Shown: positions 16,312 to 30,105 of the stretch, piece after piece | Numbering within the stretch: the first letter of the stretch is position 1 | Layout: each line of letters begins with the position of its first letter | Origin: Gadus chalcogrammus | Taxonomy: Eukaryota > Chordata > Actinopteri > Gadiformes > Gadidae | Reading direction: 5' to 3' | Length of the DNA: 64,000 nt | Assembly: GCF_026213295.1 (NCBI RefSeq) | Contig: NC_079413.1 | Span: 23,153,335-23,217,334 of the forward strand | Notes under the pieces: generated by a model | What the model was told of the DNA's origin: nothing | The model's input: only the letters and a program-made list of their open reading frames with translations | Databases searched by the model: none | Translations under genes and position numbers: made by a program

Positions 16312-17599
16312 ATGCCCACGGAGGATGAGGAGGAGGCCCCCAGCATCACAGAGTTCCACTCCTCTACCCACGTGTTGCCCGTGGGCCAAACGGCCCGCTA
16401 CACCTGCCACGCCGGTGGCACGCCGGAGCCCACAGTAGAGTGGCTCCACAACGGCAGGCCCCTGGAGAGGGACGGCACAAACGACCAATCAGAGGCCTGG
16501 GTGGAGAGGGGCTTCCTCTTCGTCAGAGGTGGGAGGTACGGCGTGAACACGGTCTGCTGCATGGCGAGCAACAGTGCTGGCACGGCCAATCACAGCGCTG
16601 AGGTGCTTGTCTTTGGTAAGTCCTGGATCCAAGGAGAGACCTTTGTTGATGTATTCATCCTATTTTTAATTGATCACTTATGTCCCTGCTTGTTTATATT
16701 GTGTTATATATCTATCACTGTTTGTTCATTGTTCATTGTTATTGTCTTAATGTATGCATCTTACTCACCAAGCCAAATTCCTGGTTGGTGTAAAACCCTT
16801 CTTTCAATTAAATCCTTTCTGATTCTGATTCTGATTGCTGATGTTTTCATAATATTGTTGTTGATGTTTTCATAACGTTATTGTTGAGGTGTGTGTATCT
16901 ATGTATGTGTACATATGTATATGTATGTGTTCATATCTATGTATATGTACATATAGCGCAGGAGAACAGTACTAGTGATGATGATGATGATGAGGATGAA
17001 GAGCGGTTCAGCAGCTCATCATGTCTGGTTCTCCCTCAGATGCCTGTGACCTCACACTGGACCCCAACACGGCCCACAGCGGACTCTCTCTGTCTGAGGA
17101 CAACAGGAAGGTGACGCGGGTTGAAGAGGACCAGTCGTATCCGGATCACCCAGACAGATTTGACTCCTATCCCCAGGTGTTGGGTAGAGAGGCTCTGACT
17201 GGCCGCTGTTACTGGGAGGTAGAGTGGAGAGGAGTGGTTGAGATAGGAGTGACATACAGAGGAATCACAAGGAGAGGAGGGGGTGATGACAGCGGGCTTG
17301 GACTGAACAACAAGTCCTGGGGTCTTCATTGTCGTAATGGTCGTTACTCTGTCCGGTACAACGATAGAGATACAGACCTCCCTCTCCGCTGCGCTGGCTC
17401 CACCAGAGTAGGAGTGTATCTGGACCGGCCTGCTGGCTCTCTGTCCTTCTACAGAGTGTCCCCAGGTGGAGGAGGGTCCTCAGACACACTGACACACCTC
17501 CACACCTTCTGGTCCTCCTTCACCCAGGAGGACCTCCTCCCGGGGCTCTGGGTGGGGTTATGGAGGAGGGGGTCCTCAGCCTCTCTGTGTCGGCTGTAG
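16312..17599 (+). CDS. Ig (I-set) + PRY/SPRY (B30.2) protein, two coding exons, about 287 aa
   Basis: The Ig exon (16304-16615) encodes an I-set-like domain (residues about 9-101: [40 protein letters not shown], then CCMASNSAG). It ends in phase 1 and fits the next exon (17040-17599), which encodes a full PRY-SPRY domain ([62 protein letters not shown]) and a stop. From the ATG at 16312 the frame is 864 nt. There is no signal peptide or membrane segment, and an upstream phase-1 exon is possible because the Ig exon starts with an open 5' codon part. It could be a cytosolic Ig-B30.2 protein or the 3' half of a larger gene. Splicing from the lectin gene is not supported, since that frame stops at 15783. 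Fish SPRY genes are often immune-related. Confidence 0.65.
16690..16835 (+). mobile_element. LINE 3' tail fragment
   Basis: Sequence ending ACTCACCAAGCCAAATTCCT ... TTCTGATTCTGATTCTGATT has the short tandem tail typical of fish non-LTR retrotransposon 3' ends. It lies in the intron between the Ig and SPRY exons and has no coding part. Confidence 0.55.
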
Positions 17600-17642
17600 A
17601 AAGAGAGCCAGTGGCAGCGGGGGGCGTCTCGGTGGTCCCTCA

Positions 17643-17950
17643 GTTGTAGAGAAATGGGGGGGGGGGTCTGCGGGGTGCCTCAGGGGTGGAGGGGGGAGGG
17701 TGGAGGGGGGGAGGGGTGAGGGGGGAGGGGGTGGAGGGTGGAGGGGGATGGGTGAGGGGTGGAGGGGGGAGGGGGTGGAAGGGGGAGGGGGGAGGGGGTG
17801 GAAGGGGGAGGGGGAGGAGGGGGGAGGGGGGGGGAGGGGGTGGAAGGGGGAGGGGGGAGGGGGTGGAAGGGGGAGGGGGGAGGGGGTGGAAGGGGGAGGG
17901 GGAGGAGAGGGGGGAGGGGGTGGAAGGGGGAGGGGGGGGAGGGTTGAGGG
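17643..17950. repeat. G-rich GGGGGA/GGGGTGGA tract
   Basis: About 300 bp on the plus strand is almost entirely G with A, T and a few C, in units such as GGGGGAGGGGGTGGAAG. It begins about 45 bp after the SPRY stop codon. It offers dozens of runs of four or more G. The Gly/Arg and Pro/Ser frames here are artefacts. Confidence 0.95.
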
Positions 17951-17959
17951 GCGGCACTT

Positions 17960-18184
17960 TTCACACACACATATACAAACACACACACAAACACACACCG
18001 ACACACACACAGACACAGGAACACACACGCACACACCAAAAACACACACACACACACACAGACAGACACACACACGTGCACACACACAAAAACAAACCTA
18101 CATAAAAACACACATACTGAGAGGACTGACGACTCAGTGTCTCTGTGGCAGTTATAGTCTCTCTCTCTCTCTCTCTCTCTCCCT

Positions 18185-18257
<73 letters not shown>
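17960..18257. repeat. CA-rich then (CT)n microsatellites
   Basis: Imperfect ACACAC repeats (17960-18113) are followed by a (CT)n run with CCCTCT interruptions (18160-18257), in the presumed 3' UTR of the Ig-SPRY gene. Confidence 0.95.
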
Positions 18258-18259
<2 letters not shown>

Positions 18260-18701
18260 GGTATAGCATGATAAACGATGAAAAGGCTTTTAAGATCTCC
18301 CATAGTTAGATAAGCACATTTATTATTTGAAATGTACATAAAATACCTATTGATGGTCCATCTTTATATATAACAGTTTAAGTCTTAAGGGCTCTTATAT
18401 CATCATTTTTGTCATAATCCTGATATGCGACCTGATTTAAAGCAGATGTTATGTTTTATTCATAATAACCAAGATGTCTATGGGATAATGTTGCATGTTG
18501 TCAATGACTTTAAACTGAATCTTGATTTTTTGTGTTCTGTTGGGAACCAAGCGGCCGCAGAACATGTTCAGTTATTAAAGACATGTGCTCACCTGTTGAT
18601 GATTTGTAAAGTCTGCTGCTTCTATTGTTTTAGTCCTCGTGTTTATTGTGTACATGTAAGGGACTATTTTTCTGTCTTTTTTGTTAATGAAGCATAATTG
18701 T

Positions 18702-18707
18702 AATAAA
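18702..18707 (+). promoter_or_regulatory. Candidate polyadenylation signal of the Ig-SPRY gene
   Basis: AATAAA lies 1.1 kb after the SPRY stop codon, followed by a GT-rich stretch (GTTCTCGTGTGTTCAG). It is the first strong signal downstream. The assignment is inferred from position. Confidence 0.4.
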
Positions 18708-18884
18708 CAACTCAGTGGATCCAACTGAATGTTCTCGTGTGTTCAGCCGATGATTTCTTGTTTTATTAGTGAATAATGCTTCCATAAGTGCCTTAAGAAT
18801 AATAATATTAATCAGAAATTATACATAAAACAATAAATGTTATTCCGATTTTATTCTGGGACCTCCTCCCTGGGTTTTGGTTGG

Positions 18885-18901
18885 GGGGGGGGGGGGGGGG
18901 G
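18885..18901. repeat. Poly(G) tract
   Basis: An uninterrupted run of about 17 G follows GGGTTTTGGTTG. Just before it, ACCTCCTCCCTGGGTTTTGGTT echoes the end of the SPRY exon (17531-17560), so a decayed SPRY fragment may sit here. Confidence 0.8.
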
Positions 18902-18967
18902 TTGTAGAAAGAAACCACAGACAGACGGCCAGACACACTCTCACTGCCCTTCTTCCTCTTCTGTTGG

Positions 18968-19345
18968 GTAATGATTGATTGATTGATTGATTATTTTAAT
19001 GACCACACAGCCAGGCTGGTGGAATTTGTTGTCAGCTTGGTACAGGTTCCAACTTACAAAACATATAACACAGATATACATACAGAAATACACACTACAC
19101 AATACATAAGGGCCATGCTTAATCCTTAACGTTCCGAGTTCAGAACGTTTATTGCAGTTGGGATGAAACTGTTTTTTAACCGGGTTGTTCTGGAGGCAAT
19201 CGTCCTGTAACGCCCCCCAGAGGGCAGTGGCTGGAAGGCATAGTGTGCAGGGTGAGAGGGGTCGGAGATGATTTTCCGTGCTCTGCGTAGTGTCCGTTTG
19301 TGGGAGAGTGAATCAAGGGATGGAATATCCTACCCATGATGCTTT
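18968..19345 (-). mobile_element. LINE 3' UTR fragment
   Basis: Minus-strand element: the plus strand starts with (ATTG)n, then GACCACACAGCCAGGCTG, GGGATGAAACTGTTTTTTAA and CTCTGCGTAGTGTCCG. These are recurring blocks of a common fish LINE 3' region, recognised by pattern. It is non-coding and 5'-truncated. Confidence 0.55.
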
Positions 19346-21689
19346 GCGTGAGAATATAGACCTGATTGGATGAGGCTATCCTATGTGAAATGAACTAGAA
19401 TCCTAAAATCAATACATTTCAAAATAATTTCACACTTCAAACAGACGAAAAACGCAAATGGCATATCCATATTTGGCTCCTTTTTGGCTTTCAGACTGAC
19501 TATCTGTCTATCTGACCCTGGATCTGCCGGCACCAGAACATTACATTGCAGCAGCCGGGGACCCTCTGAGCACCAATCCAGGGTCCCTGTTAACATAGTA
19601 TACATAGTATACATAGTATGCATAGTATACAGTGGTACAAAGGAAGACAAGGATGCACACCAATTATATTCAAATGCCTTTATTTATGAAGTTGCTTGTT
19701 GCTTGATGCAGAATGATGTAATGAAGCTATGCATTAGGATTTTTAAATGCAAGCGATATTTTTGTATAACAGTGATGGTAAATACTTTGACAACAACAAA
19801 CCCTGTATTATTTTATGGCCAGACGTTTCCAATATAATAGATTTCATAAAAATAAATATTGGATAGTTATAGGATTACAGTTTCTACTATATATGTAGGA
19901 CTACTGCAAAAATGAGAAAGCACCATTTTATATTGACTCAAGTAACTGATAAACCATTGAGGGCTGGGGAACGTCTAACTTGCAGGGATTTCTATTGTCC
20001 CCCATTGCTCCACCGAGACACACCCCTCTGCCTTCACTCCTCCCTTCGCTGTAATCTCTGCCACTTCCTTCACCTCCTCCGTCAGACACTGCTCCATTCG
20101 TGTTGACTGCCCAGAGTCCACGGATTTGATCTCAGGAAAATAACCTCCACCTCCACCTCCAGGCACCCGTGAGCATGACCTCCTTCAAACGTTCCTTTGC
20201 CTCATGAGTTTGTTAGATGTTGTTGTTGTCAAAGTCCATGGTTTTGCTATTGTTCCAGAGCTCAGTGCTGTTATCCATGTCGTAACTTGATTACGCGGCC
20301 CAAGCCCTTAACCAGGTGGCCTGAGAACAGAAGCATTCATAGTTTAAATGGGAACGCAAGTGAACTGGAGAGAACGGCGTAGAACAGCCGTACGTCTTGC
20401 ATAATATGCAAAAATATGCATTTATGGAATTCTATCTGAATTGTTGATATTTCACAATGCGGTTGCTACATGGTCAGGTGATTGCAATTGTAGACAGGAT
20501 GTATCCAGAGAACAAGGCATGTCCCATGTCCACTAGCCAGGATGTGTTTCCCTTTGAAACAAGGAAGTTCGTTCGACGCTCAGCTGTGGGGCAAAAATCA
20601 TGGCATGTTTGCATAGTAGAAAGACCAATGTTAATGAAGCCAATATTGACCAAAGGAGGTCTTATATCTAAACCTGTAACGACTGACTGGTTCATAGCAT
20701 ACAGATGCTTTGTCTAGTGGTGCTGGGGATATGGGCGGAGTTCCCTTTCAATTCTATTATGTTCTCTACATTCTATAAATTCTGTAACCTGTGAGGTGTT
20801 CATTAAAAGGTCACTACCCAAATCTTTCATGTGTTGTGTTTAAATTGTTGTACTTCGAGTTTAATATTTTATTTACCTGGGGCTGCCTATACATCTGACT
20901 CAGACCGCCTCATTATCGAAGCGGGAACTAAGGCAGCAATTACATCCCCCTTTGGTGGCTTTTCGTACAGAATTGCATGTATAAGCTTCAACAAAGATGC
21001 GAATCCAGACGTGAAGTATCACACACATACAATGAGCTAACTGTAGCCGGGACTCTGCCCTTCAAAAAATGGATCCAGTCTGTCCTGTCCTTTTCAGGTT
21101 TTGGGAGATTGTCAGTGGTGGGATCGCCCTGCGTCTCTCCAAGAGCTCCGCAAGGAAAGGTCCCCAGATGGGAAGTCCCCCTGCATCTCCGGGAGCTCCG
21201 CGAGGAGAAGTCCAATCCACTGACAAAAGCAAGGACTTCTTATACTGTGGCAGACAGGCCTCAAGGATGCTGAGAACAGCTGTGCCCCCCAATACAAATA
21301 TAGTTTTTGTTTAAGCCATATTGCAATCCATCGATGAACCTCCTCTGGATGTCATAAGGGGGGGTAAACGCCGTGCCTTATCAGATGGAACCCTGGCTTC
21401 TCGACCCACCCCAGAGGTTCATGAAAACAGCCCCCTACCACCAAACGGAAAATATATTTATTTCCCATTATATGTCCTTCAACCGAACGTCTTCCATAGA
21501 CATGTTGTAGCTCCATTGGTCGCTACGCTAGCTAATGGTGGCTGCAGGGACTATGGACCTATTTATTGCACTTTATTATGTGCAATGGAAAGCAAACGTA
21601 TTAACAATTTACATTACTGCACAACCTATGACAACATAAATAACATGCATTAATAACGCAAGATTTTACCAAATAAGATTCAAGATTAA
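19346..21689. other. No gene recognised
   Basis: No exon or transposase motif is convincing. A short tandem (ATAGTATAC)n lies at 19593-19631. An approximately 48-bp diverged duplication (GGGATCGCCCTGCGTCTCTC / GGGAAGTCCCCCTGCATCTC) lies at 21120-21210. Several 60-110 codon frames occur but none has a recognisable domain. Confidence 0.4.
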
Positions 21690-22264
21690 AGATGATTTAT
21701 TTATTGTCACATGTCATATTGACAATAAATTCCATTGGTCAATACTTACAATCAAATGCATCCATCTCAATTTCCCTTCATATTTGAAACAACTCTTAAT
21801 CCCTCTAACTTCTCAATACAGCCTACGGCACATGGACCACCTGTTTCTAGTTAAACCTAGAATCAGGAAAGAAATTGGTCGTCGGGCATTCAAATTCAAA
21901 GCTCCATCAGATTGGAACAACCTTCCCTCCTCACTTAGGTCTATTACTTCTTTCCATATCTTCAAATCATCTTTAGTTTTGCATTATAAAACATCCTGCT
22001 CTTGTTTCTGATCTATCTTACCTTTTCTCTCTAGGACTCATTCTACTCATACCTGCTTTCCTTTTGTCCACTATACTATTTACATGTGTGTATCTGGGTT
22101 GAAATATGTACTGTATATTCTACTTGTGCATGCAAGAAAATGTATTTATTGTATGTAATGTATATTAATATATTTGATTGTACTCTGTGTAATACTGGCT
22201 GGTAGGGGGTGGGAAGGGGGGGGGGTAGCTATAGGGAGCATTGTTGGAGTGTGTGTGGGTGTGT

Positions 22265-22345
<81 letters not shown>

Positions 22346-22362
22346 GGTGTGTGTGTGTGGGT

Positions 22363-22399
<37 letters not shown>

Positions 22400-22605
22400 T
22401 GTGAGTGTGCGTGTGTGTGTGTGGGTGTGTGAGTGTGGGTGTGTGAGTGTGCGTGCGTTTGTCCTTGTGCTTATGTGTTTGAATTTATGTTTATAACTTA
22501 CTTTTTACTTTCATTGTATTATTTGTCATTATTGTAAGGACCCCCTCGAAAATGAGATGATACATCTCAAGGGGCTACCCTTGAAATAAAGAAAGAAAGA
22601 AATAT
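21690..22605 (+). mobile_element. LINE (L2/CR1-like) 3' end, interrupted by a microsatellite
   Basis: A frame at 21784-22011 ends IGRRAFKFKAPSDWNNLPSS, then LRSITSFHIFKSSL. This is the conserved 'F..AP..WN.LP..LR...S...FK..L' C-terminus of fish L2-type reverse-transcriptase ORFs. A 3' UTR follows, a GT repeat at 22248-22460, and the terminal AATGAGATGATACATCTCAA and GGGGCTACCCTTGAAATAAA(GAAA)n tail. It is heavily 5'-truncated and inactive. Confidence 0.8.
22248..22460. repeat. (GT)n microsatellite inside the LINE tail
   Basis: GT dinucleotides with periodic GTGTGGGTGTGTGAGTG interruptions. Confidence 0.95.
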
Positions 22606-22959
22606 TAGAGGTGCGGGATTATGGCCAACATGATTATCACAATTATTTTGATCAATACTGATATCCCGATTATTTACCACGATTATTCATTTGATTGACA
22701 AATATTTTTATTGAACGATCACGTTAACATAACACTGCTTTAACAACCGTGAACCATTGTGCTACATTCCTGCTAATGTACAAATCTTTGCATAGATATC
22801 ACCAACTTAAAATCAACAGGGCACAGATTTGACAATGTTTAAATTGTAAAAGATTTGTTAAACTTGTAAATAAGGCGTTGAAATAAATAGGATTACTAAA
22901 ATAAATATGCCACCAGAGAATGCACCAGAACAAAAGGCATTGTCCCTGACGTTTTGAAT

Positions 22960-23459
22960 ACGCCACTTTGAAAAAATAATTGCGCGAGGGGATAACATAC
23001 CTATTGTCCAGTATGTTTACCATTTTCTTGAAGACTTCATTCCTGACGGTGTTTATTGGACACATATCTTTGGCCAAATGGAATGTGATTGCATTGGCGA
23101 TTTCGGTGTGTCTTTGTGACCTGATGGACACGGTGTCTTGCTGTACAGGCTCGATTTATGGACGTCTGGCTAGATGTGGGACAACTCGTGTTAGCAGCCG
23201 ATGCAACACTTTTATAGCATTCATGCCTTCGTCAGTCTATTTTGTGGTGTGTGTTCAGGTGGCTGAATTAATTAGTGGTGTTGCCTTGCGGCGCTGACAC
23301 AGCTCTACGGCACACTTTGAAGATTGTTTGATGCTGGTTCAAATCGCTTGCCCTAAATCCGAAATATTTCCAGATAACGGACGATGATCCGCAACGAGGG
23401 ACGAGCTCTTCGACTTCTGCCGTGTCAGACATGCAGCCGAGCCAGAGCGTATACTGCAT
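22960..23459 (-). pseudogene. hAT transposase relic (ZBED-like)
   Basis: On the minus strand a BED-zinc-finger-like start (SSVIWKYFGFRASDLNQHQT, then CRRAVSAPQGNTTN; 23268-23459) is followed, in another frame, by a piece of the transposase core (AITFHLAKDMCPINTV and ILDNRYVIPSRNYFF; 22960-23131). The intervening catalytic region is missing and frames are broken, so this is a deletion derivative. The AT-rich flank at 22610-22960 probably belongs to the same element. Confidence 0.75.
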
Positions 23460-23741
23460 GGACGAGGCCCGCTTATTTAGTTAGGCTATTTATTTTTGCG
23501 GAGCACGCATTATTTTCTTTGCCCTATGTCAAATACAAATATAAAAAAATCTGTTTGTAAAAATAATTTTGCAATCTGAAGAAACCTATCCTTACAATAC
23601 ACCACTGAGTAACTGAATGTGACTGATACTGATAACAGGCTGGTATAACCGATTTCTCTGTCAAAATGAGAGTAAGATCAAAATCTGTAGGTGAAATGGA
23701 GTCATAACTACCACTAAGCAATCACCCAAATGGCTGGAAGC

Positions 23742-23843
23742 GGCCCTGGCCTCAGGCCCTCCGTGGCCCTGGCCTCAGGCCCTCCGTGGCCCTGGCCTCA
23801 GGCCCTCCGTGGCCCTGGCTTCAGGCCCTCCGTGGCCCTGGCT

Positions 23844-23860
<17 letters not shown>
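23742..23860. repeat. bax: 23-bp minisatellite, about 5 copies, overlapping the bax stop codon
   Basis: The unit GGCCCTGGCCTCAGGCCCTC + CGT is repeated about five times with C/T variation. The bax stop codon (23844-23846) and its last Arg-Arg-Ala codons lie in the outermost unit, so the array runs from the C-terminus into the 3' UTR. Confidence 0.95.
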
Positions 23861-26577
<2,717 letters not shown>

Positions 26578-27324
26578 TGTATAGGCCTTACTTTCTCTTT
26601 CGTCAACGATGTAAACCTATACGATTCATAGTCTCCAGAGACCCGTCCAGGAAGTGCTTTGCGGGATCTTTTGATCCTATTGAAATAGCAAATTTAATGA
26701 CAGGACAAAAATGACAGGTAATTAGGCCTACGTTATGTATATCTAGTTATTATCAACACGTTGGCTTTACCTGCCTTGTTGAAATCTTTATATTTGTTTG
26801 TTCAAGATCGTGTGGCTGTTTCATGGTTTGAATTATTTTATGTCTTAAAATTGTATGGCAGTCAAGGGCATCACAACCTAATGTTTGGTAGGCTATATTT
26901 AGAGGTAGGGTATGGGGAGGATTGTTTCAAAACACAGATGACCAATGGTTTACCATTTCGTTATTTCAAAGTCGTTTCAGTAATGGTCAATTAGGGTCTG
27001 TCATGGTCCGCCCCTGGTTTTCCCATTCACCTGCCTGCCACCCTGATCTCCCCTAATTAACCCAACCACCTTCACCTGTGATCCCTCTCCTCTCTCTCCA
27101 CTCATGCCCCGTTTACACGAAGGGAACGCCGTTTTTATCACAGAAAACTATAATTTCTAAAAACTCCGGCCAAAGTGGAGATTTCTGAAAACACCGGTTA
27201 TGTGTTGAATGAAAATGCCAAAATGATGCTTTATTTTGCATGAACATATTTTCATAATGCCTAAAGTTCCATTCCAGTTATTTCAGAGTAAAATTAATAC
27301 AAGTGAGACAGACTTTACACACAC
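26578..27324. other. Region upstream of bax, with a MITE half-copy
   Basis: The bax promoter should lie in the first few hundred bases, but I identify no firm element. At about 27110-27240, GCCCCGTTTACACGAAGGGAA resembles the terminus of the ciita-intron MITE (43372). No matching second end is seen, so this is a truncated copy. Confidence 0.4.
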
Positions 27325-27445
27325 ATCTGACTGGGGATAGGATAGGTTAATTCACTTGAGGTGGTAAAAAGGTTATGTTTTTAAACTGTTTATTCTCTTG
27401 CCAGAAGGACTATCTAGACTAGGCTATAAATAATTATAAATATTT
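27325..27445 (+). repeat. Dispersed 1.2-kb repeat, copy C (short)
   Basis: TCTGACTGGGGATAGGATAG through CTCTTGCCAGAAGGACTATC and CTAGACTAGGCTATAAATA matches about 108-230 of copy A and 34355-34470 of copy B. Only about 120 bp of the repeat is present. Confidence 0.8.
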
Positions 27446-27521
27446 TGGGATGTCTGGGTTCAGGGTCTGCGTTCAGGGACTAATCGACCAGGTAAACACG
27501 CGTCCTGCCGTGCTCCTCCTC

Positions 27522-27553
27522 AATGTATTGAGCTCCTCCGAGCTCAATACATT
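27522..27553. repeat. Perfect hairpin, 14-bp arms
   Basis: AATGTATTGAGCTC, a CTCC loop, then GAGCTCAATACATT form a perfect inverted repeat. No terminator or known element context is evident. Confidence 0.85.
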
Positions 27554-28689
27554 CATGATCCAAAATCTGACCGCAGCTGACCTCAGATCTGGTGAACTGG
27601 GCTTTTATTTCCTTCACTTCATATGTTTCAACCAATCCTGTTGCTGGAGGCAGAGTTATTTGCAGACAAACTAGACCAGCCCATGAACATTTTAAAATGT
27701 AAATACAGACATTTCTGTATAATTAAGGTGTATAACAGCTCCCTCTGCTGGACAACAGTCTCACACCAAACTACATTTTCCGTTTGAACCAACGTAGCTA
27801 TAGTACATTGATGTGAGACGGGTTGGTGGATTGAACGTGTCGTAGTAGCAGAGAATGGCCTGCGGGGCAGTATGTACATTGTTAAATACATTAATAGGCC
27901 TGAATTTAGTAGTAATATGGAGGTTTCATATTTTTACAAAATGGATTATGTGAACATTGCAGAATAATAATCATGTATATTAAATGTATTGCGGGAGTTT
28001 AGCTTGACATTAACCAAGTTAAAGGACAATTAAATGAACCGTTACAAACATGTAGAAGTGAATGTGGGATTTTAATATATAAACAAAAACACTTGACATA
28101 AGTTTGATACAATTTTGTAAAGGAAAGCAGAGGAAAACATTTTCCCAAATGAATCTTTTCAAAATGTCACCACCATTCCGAAAGCAAGTGAAGAGGTTTT
28201 TGTAAAAGCAGTCCTCCCTGACCAGCTCTGTCCCTGACTCTAAACCCTGACACTCAACCCTAACGCTAAACCCTCTGAGGGCAGGAAGACGCGCCTTCCG
28301 TGTAAAGGTTCGAACCACAGAGAAGGAAGAAAAGAGGAAGCAGTAGAGAGTAGTGAAGTAGTGAGGTTAGTGACAGACGTGAGGGAAAGGCGTGTGGAAG
28401 CACACGGTTACATGTGGGGTCAAGAAGAACACTCCCACTGGAGGTCATTGATCCATCAGCCTCAGACTGCTGAGCTCAGCAGGTCTTCTGGAGGACGAGG
28501 CTCAGATGAACTGAGGAGACGGGACCAGCAGGATGTCAGGATCAGGGCGGGTTTAGCTCAGGTGTGTCTACCCCCGACCAAACAGGATCAGGTGAGGTTC
28601 AGCTCAGGTGTGTCTGCCCGGACCAAACAAGGACATGGATTAGGTTCAATATTCAAAAGATGCAACATTATCTGAACCAAAGATAAGTC
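27554..28689. other. No gene recognised
   Basis: Mixed sequence. A 74-codon frame covers 27450-27674 without a recognisable domain. Short duplicated phrases (AGCTCAGGTGTGTCT twice near 28556 and 28600) hint at old tandem duplication. Confidence 0.35.
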
Positions 28690-28800
28690 ATTAAGGAGCA
28701 GGCAGGCTTTAGGGCGCCTTGCTCAAGGACGCATCACTATTCTGAGGACTTGAACCCGGCACCATTGGTTTGAGAGTTGAACCCCCAACCCCCTACCTAG
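28690..28800 (+). mobile_element. SINE/LINE-derived dispersed fragment
   Basis: GCAGGCTTTAGGGCGCCTTG, then CTCAAGGACGCATCA and GAGGACTTGAACCCGGCACC, share their layout with 50160-50400 (CTTGCTCAGGGACGCATCA ... GGGATCGAACTAGCAACC). Both belong to a common fish interspersed repeat. Confidence 0.5.
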
Positions 28801-28919
28801 TCCACTATGTCCAGATACTGCACATTTATGAGGAATCCTTGATGGTAGAGTCCTGGTGGTCCTCAGGATTTGCCTTCCAGATGTATGGCTTCTCCATCAG
28901 TCCTCCAGATTCCTGGTCT

Positions 28920-29115
28920 GGTTACAAACGTAATTTGTCTCCAATGTAAGGTAACAAACACAGGAGTAGTTGGGCTCTAATGCAAGGTAACAAACACAGG
29001 AGTAGTTTGCTCTAATATCAGGTAACAAACACAGTAGTAGTTTGTCTCTAATGTAAGGTCACAAACACAGGAGTAGTTGGGCTCTAATGGCGCGCAACAA
29101 AGTAGCAGCAGTAGT
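28920..29115. repeat. Degenerate ~42-bp tandem repeat, about 5 copies
   Basis: Units of GGTAACAAACACAGGAGTAG + TTGGGCTCTAATG(CAA) vary between TTTGTCTCTAATGTAA and TTGGGCTCTAATG endings. Copies decay toward both ends. Confidence 0.85.
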
Positions 29116-29997
29116 TTGTCTGGTAAACAACCACAATAGTATGCCGTAACTTGTACTGGACAAACTAATCCTGCGTGCAACAAGTCTACTCTGTTTATTT
29201 TAAGGACCCAGGACAGCAAACTTACAAGGATCCTGGTTGGTGGAGTGATGTCGTCCTCCAGAGTCTTGGCTCCTCTATCAGCTCTCCTCAGCCCGAGTCG
29301 TGGTCTGGAACAAACAGGGCGAGTCTGGCCCTAAAGTCTGGTAACAAACATGTAGTTTGTCTTATTTTTAAGCCCTTTATTTCCAGTTTGTTTGGTTAAT
29401 ACAAACTTACAATCCTTGTTGGTAGAGTGATGTCATCCTCCAGATTCACGGCTCCCCTACCAGCTCGCCTCCGCTCCAGAAACACGTTCTAGTAAGAAAA
29501 CACAGCGGTAGTTGGTTAACCCCCGTATGAATTAACTCACAGCTTGGCACAGATTTAAAGTCATAAGATGATCAAAACCAGACCTAAACTACCGTGGATT
29601 TAAGTGTTTCAGATGAGCTTGGTGATGGTTACCCTCTGGTCCGGTGCTGCAGGCCCCTGGTCTCCAGCCTCAGTCTCCGGTCCATCCTGGCACCACAAGC
29701 CTCCGGTCCCCAGACTCTCAGCCTCGCCTTTCAGCTACAGCAGCAGGATTATATCAGCATTTGCCCAACTATAAACTTATTTGACTCATCCGAAACCGAG
29801 TTACAATTAATTGAACTATTATTTTATAACTCAAGGCCAGAAAAGACTTGAGACCAGACATGAGCATCCTGTTTTTGGGAATGAAGACAGAGCAGTCCAC
29901 AAGTTTAAAGAAGTGGTTCAGGCCATGCATTGAAACTGACCTGAGAAGACTCTACTCACACACCAGAGCACTGACCTGTTCTGGAGGACTTCTGACA
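29116..29997. other. Anonymous region with two related short segments
   Basis: The segments 29222-29305 and 29413-29492 are diverged copies of each other (TGATGTCGTCCTCCAGAGTC versus TGATGTCATCCTCCAGATTC). Read on the minus strand in one frame they give LEDDITPPTRI and LEDDITLPTRI, so they may be relics of a duplicated exon. A further weak copy is near 28840-28920. No gene can be built. Confidence 0.4.
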
Positions 29998-30105
29998 GGA
30001 GGTGGAGGTCTGGCTCTGGGTGAGGAGGTGGAGGTCAGGCTCTGGGTGAGGAGGTGGAGGTCTGGCTCTGGGTGAGGAGGTGGAGGTCTGGCTCTGGGTG
30101 AGGAG
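29998..30105. repeat. 26-bp tandem repeat, 4 copies
   Basis: The unit GAGGTGGAGGTCTGGCTCTG + GGTGAG is repeated four times with one T/A change. Confidence 0.95.

Noticed and set aside
29594..29851. 85-codon ORF with Ser/Leu-rich sequence
   Set aside because: No domain, no splice context and unremarkable codon pattern within a repeat-rich region.
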